Part shown: in pieces, positions 7,480 through 13,621 of the stretch
Position numbering within the stretch: the stretch's first letter is position 1
Layout: every line of letters starts with the position of its first letter
Source: a virus
IMG/VR virus record: IMGVR_UViG_3300009410_000009
Coordinates: 1 to 26,144 of that record
Direction: 5' to 3' (one strand)
DNA: 26,144 nucleotides
Program-made: the position numbers and the translations under genes
The notes under the pieces: generated by a model
Told to the model about the DNA's origin: nothing
Databases searched by the model: none
Seen by the model: only the letters and a program-made list of their open reading frames with translations

Positions 7480-7556
7480 TTGACATTGGATTTAGAACTG
7501 GTAGTCCAGTATTATCTGGACTATGATTTGTGAGTCGAATGCTGATTATAAGTTTT

Positions 7557-7578
7557 AAAAATAAATAACTTAATATTA
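7557..7578 (+). repeat. AT-rich repeat, exact core
   Basis: Contains AAATAACTTAATA exactly (7563-7575) within AATAAATAACTTAATATTAT. It abuts the -35 box of the candidate promoter at 7579-7607, where a bound protein could affect transcription. Confidence 0.75.
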
Positions 7579-7607
7579 TAGACAAATTGATTAGTATTTG
7601 ATAAGAT
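7579..7607 (+). promoter_or_regulatory. Candidate promoter of the DUF5659 gene leader
   Basis: TAGACA (7579-7584), 17-nt spacer, TAAGAT (7602-7607). This is a fair SigA match, with its -35 directly downstream of an AT-rich repeat. It would give a leader of roughly 120 nt before the start at 7732. Confidence 0.5.
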
Positions 7608-7613
7608 AGTAGT

Positions 7614-7731
7614 ATGAGGGGAAATCCCTTTGTATATAAAAGACTAACGTTCCCGTTGGTCACTTTGCAGAGTTTGTAAAAACCACAAACTCTGAGATAT
7701 AAATTAATTAGAAAAGGATGATGAAAAGTTG
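7614..7731 (+). promoter_or_regulatory. Structured 5' leader
   Basis: Several short stems lie in a row: GGG-GAAAT-CCC near 7619-7629, AACG-TTCC-CGTT near 7646-7657, and a strong CAGAGTTTGT (7668-7677) paired with ACAAACTCTG (7685-7694) around a 7-nt loop. No T-run follows the last stem, so it is not a terminator. A further perfect 7-bp stem, AGTCCAG/CTGGACT, lies upstream at about 7503-7522. This could be a regulatory leader or a small RNA; I do not recognise a known riboswitch. Confidence 0.45.
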
Positions 7732-7971
7732 ATGAAGACTTACAAAACTAAGGATTTTTATTTAGCAGCATTGTTTATGTGTAAAGGTTTTAGAATGAAT
7801 GGATCGCATAAAGAACCAAAAGCAGTGTATTTTCACATTGAATATGACAATGAGCAAAACTTACAGGAGGTTATCAGCGAATTTGTAAATCACGAAGCAT
7901 ATGTCAACCTAGGAAAGTTAGTCAAAATGCAAGCAATCCTCAGAAGAGAATTAGATAAGTACCGTAAATAA
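7732..7971 (+). CDS. DUF5659-family small protein
   Basis: 79 aa from the ATG at 7732; an in-frame TTG at 7729 is also possible, with AAAGG upstream at about 7713-7717. The start KTYKTKDFYLAALFMCKGF followed by an acidic VYFHIEYDNEQNLQEV and a helical C-terminus matches the DUF5659 family found in phages and mobile elements of Gram-positive bacteria. These proteins have no established function; the fold is probably a small alpha/beta DNA- or protein-binding module. It begins the accessory part of the island and stands 49 nt before the Rep-like gene. Confidence 0.65.
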   Translation: MKTYKTKDFYLAALFMCKGFRMNGSHKEPKAVYFHIEYDNEQNLQEVISEFVNHEAYVNLGKLVKMQAILRRELDKYRK

Positions 7972-8020
7972 ATTTAATTAAATATTTAGAGATGATGATA
8001 AAAGTAGGAGCGAATGTATA

Positions 8021-8611
8021 ATGAATAATAAATATACGATTGAAGAAGGGCAAATTGTAGATACCGAGACTGGTCAAATAGTTAATAAAGAGGAAATACA
8101 GAAGGCAATTGAACAGGATACATATGAAACTTATTTAAGGAATGCCGATAAGTTATTTGCTATCGGTTCTAGACCTAGTAGTAAAATAGTTAAGGATAAA
8201 CGAGGAAATGAACATAACTCTTACAATGTAAAGGAGGGTTATCATTTCGTGAAAGTATTTAAAGTGGATGTTAGAAATACGTTAGAATCTTGCGATTTAT
8301 CAATTTACTCAAGGGCATTTTTATATTCTTGTTTAGCTTATTTGAACTTTCCAACTAATACAATAGTCATTGATGGTGAGAGTCCAACACTTGAAGTATT
8401 ATGTAAGAAGTTTAAACTAGGTAAAACTAAAATGTATGAAGTGTTTAAGGAGTTAGAAAAAATAGATTTAATTAAACGTAAGAAAATTAATGGACAGTTG
8501 ATCATATACATAAATCCATTTTTACATAGTTGTGGATTAGTTGATTCTGAGACTTATAATTTATTTAAAGATAGTTTATATAATCCTATTAATCGTGGAA
8601 TTGTAGACTAG
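8021..8611 (+). CDS. Winged-helix replication/regulatory protein (RepL-like)
   Basis: 196 aa, ATG with a purine site (AGGAGCG) upstream. Residues ~70-175 form a winged helix: FVKVFKVDVRNTLE, then helices, then SPTLEVLCKKFKLGKTKMYEVFKELEKIDLIKRKK, a clear helix-turn-helix plus wing (NGQLIIYINPF). The closing segment YINPFLHSCGLVDSETYNLFKDS recalls Firmicute plasmid replication/MarR-like proteins often found in phages. The N-terminus (EEGQIVDTETGQIVNKEEIQ) is acidic and repetitive. It probably binds DNA; whether it starts replication or regulates transcription cannot be told. It lies among endonuclease and recombinase genes, consistent with an acquired island. Confidence 0.65.
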   Translation: MNNKYTIEEGQIVDTETGQIVNKEEIQKAIEQDTYETYLRNADKLFAIGSRPSSKIVKDKRGNEHNSYNVKEGYHFVKVFKVDVRNTLESCDLSIYSRAFLYSCLAYLNFPTNTIVIDGESPTLEVLCKKFKLGKTKMYEVFKELEKIDLIKRKKINGQLIIYINPFLHSCGLVDSETYNLFKDSLYNPINRGIVD

Positions 8612-8844
8612 TAGTATAAACAACTAAGAAGGTAAAACCTCATAAAGTGGATTTTAAGCCTATATATCAAGCTTTGTGGTAATTTTATTTTTCCGTATTA
8701 CGAATTTTGATGTTCATACAATGGAAATAATTAAACATTAACCTTTATATAAATAAATATTAATACATATTTGAGTAAATGTCAACGGACAAAGCTTATA
8801 AATAAAAATAACTTAATAATTAAGAGATGATGGAGGAATGTAGG
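8612..8844. other. AT-rich intergenic region with two TATAAATAA elements
   Basis: No gene is seen. An imperfect hairpin, ACC-CA-AAAG (about 8637-8649) with CTTTGTGGT (about 8674-8682), precedes TTTTATTTTT and may be a weak terminator. TATAAATAA occurs at 8748-8756 and 8797-8805; the second merges with an exact AAATAACTTAATA core. Confidence 0.45.
8801..8820 (+). repeat. AT-rich repeat, exact core
   Basis: AAATAACTTAATA at 8806-8818, preceded by an overlapping TATAAATAA at 8797-8805, and 27 nt before the endonuclease start at 8845. Confidence 0.75.
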
Positions 8845-11112
8845 ATGGGTAGAAGTAAATATACAGAAGAGTTTGTGAGAAATTTTCTCAAGGAATTGGG
8901 TTGTGAGTTATTATCCGAATATACAGGTGTTAAAAATAATTTTACATATAGATGTAGTTGCGGAGAACCAGCAGAGTCTAATTTTGATAGATTTAAAAAT
9001 TCTGGGCAAAAAGGTTGTAGCAAGTGTAAAGGGAAAAGGGCGAATGAAAATAACAAGTTAAAACTTGAGGGTGTTAAAAAATATTTTGAAGATCAAGGAT
9101 GCGAATTATTAGAAACAGTTTATGAAAACAGCAAGACACCAATGAAATATATTTGCGTTTGTGGAGAAGAAGATTATAAGGATTGGAATCATTTCAGTAC
9201 GGGTGACAGATGTCCAAAATGTGTTTCTAAAAATAGAGCAGAAAGTCAAAGATTAAAATTTGAAGATGTAATGAAATTTTTCGAGGAATACGGTTATAAA
9301 CTATTGGAAGATGAATATGTAGGAGTTCATGAGACACTAAAATGTATCTGCTCTTGTGGTGAGCCAGTTGAAAAATCATTTTCGACTTTTAAAGCTAATC
9401 CGAAATGTACCTGTAAATCTATTAATAAGCCAAATAAGAAGAAAGTAAAAAGTAAGAAAGTTTACACTAGGGAAGAATTAATAGAATTATTTTGGAGATA
9501 TTATAGTGAACATGGATATTACTCAACCACTGTCGATTTAAAAAATAATGAAAAATATCCTAGTACGTCCCCATTTGTCAGACAATTTGGTAGCTACAAA
9601 CAATTCCTCATGGATATTGAAGTCTTGTCTGGTGATGGCTGGTACATACACGATGAGAATGTTGTCAAGGAGTTATACAACACACCTTTAGAAAAAGAGA
9701 TACTTGATAGACTCATGGTAAAAAGGTCTTGGGGAACAGTTGAAAACAAAGCTAGAAAACTTGGGTTATATAAGAAAGAAGTACATACTGAAGAAGAATT
9801 AATTGGGTATATTCAAGATTTCTTTAAATTAAACAAAAGAAATCCAACTGCAAGGGATTTTGACGAGAGTTCCGTTTATCCAAATCATGGAGTATATAGA
9901 AGTAAGTTTGGAAATTGGACAAACGCTTTAATAGCATCTGGTTTGTATGTGAAAGAAATAATTAAGCTTTCGAGTGAAGACATTAGAGAAATAATTGAAA
10001 AATATCAAAAGGGAGACACATTAAAACAGATTGCAGAAAACAATGAAGTTACTGAGAGTAGGGTATTGGATATTCTCCATAAAGAAAATGTACCATTAAA
10101 GACTAATAGATGGACTCCTGAACAAATTAAAACTCTGGAAGAAGTTTATCCCTACGAGGAATGGGATGTCATATTAGAAAAGCTAGCACCTTTCAAAAAA
10201 GAAGACATTAGGACTAAGGCGAGCAAATTAAAGATTACGAGAGAGTGTTTTGGTTATGATGAAGAGCAAGAAAATTTCTTAATCGACAATTACGAAAAAT
10301 ATCCAATTAAACAACTCAGTGAAATGATGGATAAAACAGAAGGCTCCATTGTCTCAAAGGCAGGTAAGCTAGGTTTAGTTAGGGTTGAGAAGTGGGCAGA
10401 TGGGGAAATTGATATTTTGAATAATTTTTATGCAACTAGCAGTATAGATGAACTAGTGCTGATGTTGCCAAAAAGAAATAAAAATACAATTACAGAAAAA
10501 GCAAATCACTTGGGAATTAAGAAAGACAAAGAACATATGTTTAATAAGCGTATAGAATCAACAAAGAAAGAATTACTAGACAACTTGATTAAACTAGGTA
10601 AAAAATTAGGAAGAACTCCAACGTCTTTGGAAGTGAATGAATTATTAGAAAGTGGAGCTACTGCATATTATAGATATTTTGGATCGTATTCGGAAGCGTG
10701 TAAAGAAGCCGGACTGGAACCAAATGTGTCAATATTCGGTAGGTCATATCATTATTTATCTAGAAATGGAGACGTGTGTTTATCCTCGAAAGAATTAGAA
10801 ATAACAAATTTATTAATTGATAACAATATAGAGTACGAGAAAGAAATTTTATATCGTGATATTGTTGATGATGCTGATCTACCTTTAATTAGGTGTGACT
10901 GGATGATTGCTGATATTGTAGTTGAGTATTTTGGAATGTCTGAAAGAAAAGACTATAGAGAAAGAATGAATATGAAGATTAAATTATGTGAAGAGAAAAA
11001 TGTAAAATTAATCCCGTTACTCCCTGAAGATATGAAACATAACTACTCAGGATTGATCAAGAAATTTAAAGAATTTGATATTGAATTAAAACTAATCAAA
11101 CAAGTAGTCTAA
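8845..11112 (+). CDS. Giant modular homing-endonuclease-like protein
   Basis: 755 aa from the ATG at 8845, which stands 9 nt after GGAGG; an in-frame ATG at 8827 lies ahead of that site. Residues 1-190 carry three related zinc-ribbon units: Cys37/39/58/61, Cys104/106/123/126 and Cys167/169/188/190. Residues ~207-262, 313-368 and 572-624 match the homing-endonuclease-associated repeat (HNH_repeat), with the R-x-F-G-S/N-W/Y signature. Residues ~264-312, 422-466, 470-514 and 516-560 look like Myb/SANT-type repeats ending KA-x-K/H-LG(L/I), and ~375-420 is a helix-turn-helix. The C-terminus (~645-755) resembles a Vsr/EDxHD-type PD-(D/E)xK nuclease, with Asp685 (CDWMIAD), Asp690 and Glu694 (VVEYFG) as metal-ligand candidates. 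It is free-standing and lies ~350 nt upstream of an intron-bearing gene. Target unknown. Confidence 0.75.
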   Translation: MGRSKYTEEFVRNFLKELGCELLSEYTGVKNNFTYRCSCGEPAESNFDRFKNSGQKGCSKCKGKRANENNKLKLEGVKKYFEDQGCELLETVYENSKTPMKYICVCGEEDYKDWNHFSTGDRCPKCVSKNRAESQRLKFEDVMKFFEEYGYKLLEDEYVGVHETLKCICSCGEPVEKSFSTFKANPKCTCKSINKPNKKKVKSKKVYTREELIELFWRYYSEHGYYSTTVDLKNNEKYPSTSPFVRQFGSYKQFLMDIEVLSGDGWYIHDENVVKELYNTPLEKEILDRLMVKRSWGTVENKARKLGLYKKEVHTEEELIGYIQDFFKLNKRNPTARDFDESSVYPNHGVYRSKFGNWTNALIASGLYVKEIIKLSSEDIREIIEKYQKGDTLKQIAENNEVTESRVLDILHKENVPLKTNRWTPEQIKTLEEVYPYEEWDVILEKLAPFKKEDIRTKASKLKITRECFGYDEEQENFLIDNYEKYPIKQLSEMMDKTEGSIVSKAGKLGLVRVEKWADGEIDILNNFYATSSIDELVLMLPKRNKNTITEKANHLGIKKDKEHMFNKRIESTKKELLDNLIKLGKKLGRTPTSLEVNELLESGATAYYRYFGSYSEACKEAGLEPNVSIFGRSYHYLSRNGDVCLSSKELEITNLLIDNNIEYEKEILYRDIVDDADLPLIRCDWMIADIVVEYFGMSERKDYRERMNMKIKLCEEKNVKLIPLLPEDMKHNYSGLIKKFKEFDIELKLIKQVV

Positions 11113-11117
11113 ATCAC

Positions 11118-11146
11118 TTTCAATTTTCATAAAAATGGCTTATAAT
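11118..11146 (+). promoter_or_regulatory. Promoter of the small membrane protein gene
   Basis: A perfect TATAAT (11141-11146) with a poor -35 TTTCAA (11118-11123) at 17-nt spacing. The start of transcription would be near 11153, just past the left arm of an inverted repeat, leaving a ~33-nt leader. Confidence 0.55.
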
Positions 11147-11187
11147 GGAAAGTAAACAAATATTTTATATGAGGTGCTTTCCATTAT
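11142..11187. repeat. 11-bp inverted repeat spanning -10 box and start codon
   Basis: ATAATGGAAAG (11142-11152) and CTTTCCATTAT (11177-11187) are perfect reverse complements separated by 24 nt. The left arm overlaps TATAAT, the right arm runs into the ATG at 11186, and GAGGTG lies in the loop. The layout matches that at 4424-4475 although the sequences are unrelated. Confidence 0.85.
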
Positions 11188-11389
11188 GAAATGGTTATTA
11201 GAAATGGATGAAGATATTCGGACTGGATTTCTTTTAGGGACATTTGTAGTTACATTTATTGCTTCTTTCCTTGTTAACCCTTGGTTAATGTATATATCTT
11301 TTGCGTTCCCTATTTTATGGTTTTATACATTAATAAAGAACGGAAAGAAGGAACAAAACAAACAACAGAATAACACAGATATTAATTAA
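11186..11389 (+). CDS. Small two-helix membrane protein
   Basis: 67 aa. The ATG at 11186 is chosen, with GAGGTG at 11171-11176; the GTG at 11174 is part of that ribosome site. Two hydrophobic segments at residues ~12-30 (TGFLLGTFVVTFIASFLV) and ~33-50 (WLMYISFAFPILWFYTLI) are joined by a short Asn-Pro turn, followed by a Lys/Asn/Gln-rich tail probably in the cytoplasm. It has its own promoter and terminator and a hairpin able to mask its start. A role in superinfection exclusion or host-membrane modification would fit such a monocistronic gene, but nothing in the sequence proves it. Confidence 0.7.
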   Translation: MKWLLEMDEDIRTGFLLGTFVVTFIASFLVNPWLMYISFAFPILWFYTLIKNGKKEQNKQQNNTDIN

Positions 11390-11415
11390 GAAGTGTCATT
11401 TGGCGCTTCTTTTTA
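11388..11415 (+). terminator. Intrinsic terminator before the tape measure gene
   Basis: AAGAAGTG (11388-11395) pairs with CGCTTCTT (11404-11411), with one G-U pair, and T residues follow. It overlaps the stop of the small membrane protein gene. Confidence 0.75.
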
Positions 11416-11437
11416 TTTTGCAGAAAGGAGTGTTCAA

Positions 11438-12336
11438 ATGTCTGAAAATTTGCATATAAAAGTTGTCGCCCGACTTGATGAAAAATTATCAACTGATGCC
11501 TTACAAAAACAATTAGATAAAATTGCGAAAAGTTTAAAGCTAAATGTCACAATTGACCCTAAACAGTTAAATGACATATCAAAGTCAATTGATAAGCTAC
11601 AAGATAAAGTAAATAAGCAAACAAAAGGTGGAGTCAAAATCGTCAGTGATGACGATGTAAAAACAAGTAAACAGATATTTACATCAGTTGATGCAGCAGT
11701 TAGTAAGTATAAAGAATTTGGACAGGTGAAAATTAAAAAGATATTTGACTCTGCTACTGAAGAACTCAAGTCATTTAACTTAGAGATTCAAAAAGCTGAT
11801 GGACTAATAGAAAAGTTAAAATTCGAATTAAATCAGAAAAAAGGTATTAATGGTATAGATGGTTTTGTGTTAACCAGTCGAACCGAAGATGACAAGAGAA
11901 GTATTGAGATGCAAAAAGCTCTCACAAAAACACTAGAAGAGAGGGCAAGATTAGAGAAGAAGTCAGCAGAAGAGCAAGCAAAAGCAATAAATAAGAGCAT
12001 TGAAAATAAGAAAAAAGAAGAAGCTGAACAGAAAAAATTAAATGCACAATTACAACAGCAAATAAAACTTTACAAAGAGCAAGCACAACTGAATGTAAGA
12101 AATTTAAATAGAACTCATCCGGGGTTTGGTGATAAAGGAGCGTTAGATGGCTATTTAAAGTCTGTTGATGCTCTATCAGCTAAAACTCCTAACCTTTCAA
12201 ATCAAATGCAAGACCTTGATATGAACTTCAAGAAAATTAAAGTGAGTGCTCAAGAATCGGCTGGTGCAGCACGATTAGCTGGGATGTCATTTGGTGAGAT
12301 GATGTCACAAGCCATGACTAAGTTCCCCATCTGGAT
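11438..12336 (+). CDS. Tape measure protein, exon 1
   Basis: ATG at 11438 with AAAGGAG about 9 nt upstream. It encodes 299 codons plus two bases (AT) of a split codon. The protein is helical and Lys/Glu/Gln-rich with long coiled-coil stretches (~residues 120-230), as expected of the N-terminus of a tape measure that fixes tail length and is extruded during DNA entry. Reading on without splicing gives a short nonsense tail to TAA at 12371-12373. Splicing to exon 2 gives FPIW-M-ISATLFYAP, a natural tape-measure sequence. Joined exons: 11438-12336, 12593-13344, 13622-18105; total 6135 nt, 2044 aa. Confidence 0.85.
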
Positions 12337-12592
12337 AAATTTGCAAAATACTGTCCAGAATAAACCCTTCTAATTCGGTGAAACTCCTTATGGGACAATA
12401 CCGAGCGAAGCCTATTGTAGAATAGGAACGTGTAACGACTAGTCGGCATGACGTAGGGTACAAGCGATTGGTACTCGAAACGGAGGGAATCTGATACTTT
12501 TTCAGATTAAGATATAGTCTCGTCTTATAGGAAACTATAAGCAGTTCATTAGTGAACGTCATAGGAATAGCGAAACTATGAGAAGATTAACG
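12337..12592 (+). ncRNA. Group I self-splicing intron 1 in the tape measure gene
   Basis: 256 nt with no open reading frame of note. P1 is visible: exon end UCUGGAU (12330-12336) pairs with GUCCAGA (12353-12359), ending in the required U-G pair at the 5' splice site. The intron ends in G (12592). Core landmarks are TTCGGTGAAACTCC, CGAGCGAAGCC, GGAACGTGTAACGACTA, and AAGATATAGTC as the P7/J region, all typical of phage group I introns. A stem CCTATT-GTAG-AATAGG corresponds to the one that holds the repeat in intron 2. Removing these bases restores frame exactly, with codon AT|G. Confidence 0.88.
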
Positions 12593-13344
12593 GATTTCAG
12601 CAACTTTGTTCTATGCTCCAATTAGAGCGTTGCAAGATATGTCTCAAAGGTTAATTGAAATTGATAGTTTATTAGTTGATATTAATCGAGTTATGGATAT
12701 TCCTGATTTCAAATTAACTGAGATGCTTTCTGAGGCTACGGAAGCGAGTGATCAACTATCATCAAAATTAACTGACATGCTCTCGGTAATGGGTGATTTT
12801 GCAAGACAGGGTTTCCAAGAAAATGAATTATTGGATATATCAAAAACAGCTACAGTCTTACAAAATATATCAGATTTAGATGCTTCTGGAGCAGTAGACA
12901 CTCTAACCTCTGCAATGTTGAACTATAATATAGCTGCTGAAGATTCTATTAGAATAGCTGATCAATTGAACGAAGTCGACAATAATTTTGCAATTTCGAC
13001 AAAAGATTTATCTGACGGGATCAGGAAATCCGCAAGCACAGCAAAAACTTTTGGGGTTGACTTACAAGAGTTAACTGGTTACATCGCAGCTATCGGAAGT
13101 ACAACTCGTGAAACCGGATCAGTTGTGGGTAATGGGCTTAAGACGATCATTTCCCGTTTAACGACAATCGAAGGTGCAGAAGAATCTTTAAACTCTGCTA
13201 ATGTTGCAATGAGAGATTTACAAGGTAACGTAAGACCTGTAAGTGAAATATTAACGGATTTGGCTGGAAATTGGTCTTCTCTTTCTGAAGAACAGCAACA
13301 AAACATGGGTGTAACACTGGCAGGAAGATATCAGTTATCGAGGT
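12593..13344 (+). CDS. Tape measure protein, exon 2
   Basis: 752 nt. An in-frame stop at 12588-12590 lies just inside the intron, so this is not an independent gene; the apparent TTG start at 12606 has no ribosome site. It contains the conserved tape-measure core: helices around DQLSSKLTDMLSVMGDFARQ, ISKTATVLQNISDLDASGAVD, and the segment TGYIAAIGSTTRETGSVVGN and IISRL typical of the TMP core domain (TP901-type). It ends ...AGRYQLSR plus T, the first base of a split Phe codon. The unspliced frame would stop at 13345-13347. Confidence 0.88.
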
Positions 13345-13621
13345 AAACACAAGTGCCTCTCTAATCAGAAATGATTAGATAAAATGCGTTAAATTCAGGG
13401 AAAGTCCAGAGATGGATAACCGTGAGCGAAGTCCTATTAATATAAATAACTTAATAGGGAACGTGCAACGACTATAATACGCTACCTTAACGTAAAGTCG
13501 AAGGTAAAGGGATAGTCTGAACTCGTACTATAATCTAACATTGAAATACGAGAATTAAGTAGAAATACTTGGTCGCCATTTTATATGGTCAGTAGCCTAA
13601 AAAGGTGAAAGTAACAGAATG
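13345..13621 (+). ncRNA. Group I self-splicing intron 2 in the tape measure gene
   Basis: 277 nt, no open reading frame. P1: exon end GAGGU (13340-13344) pairs with GCCUC in the intron (about 13355-13359), with a U-G pair at the splice site. The intron ends in G at 13621. Core landmarks: TTCAGGGAAAGTCC, GTGAGCGAAGTCC, GGAACGTGCAACGACTAT, and GGGATAGTC. The block GAGCGAAG...GGAACGTG(T/C)AACGACTA is shared with intron 1, so the two are related. The distal loop of the stem CCTATTA/TAATAGG holds an AT-rich phage repeat that intron 1 lacks. Removal joins AG-G|T to TC-TAT, giving RFYALMNNF. Confidence 0.88.
13441..13456 (+). repeat. AT-rich repeat, exact core, inside intron 2
   Basis: TATAAATAACTTAATA, including the 13-base core at 13444-13456. 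Its last seven bases also form the 3' arm of the hairpin CCTATTA/TAATAGG. Confidence 0.75.

Noticed and set aside
7480-7485. TTGACA as a -35 box just after the second recombinase gene
   Set aside because: No acceptable -10 hexamer 16-19 nt downstream.
12606-13346. Stand-alone gene starting with TTG at 12606
   Set aside because: No ribosome site, a stop just upstream inside the predicted intron, and perfect in-frame joining to exons on both sides. It is exon 2 of the tape measure gene.
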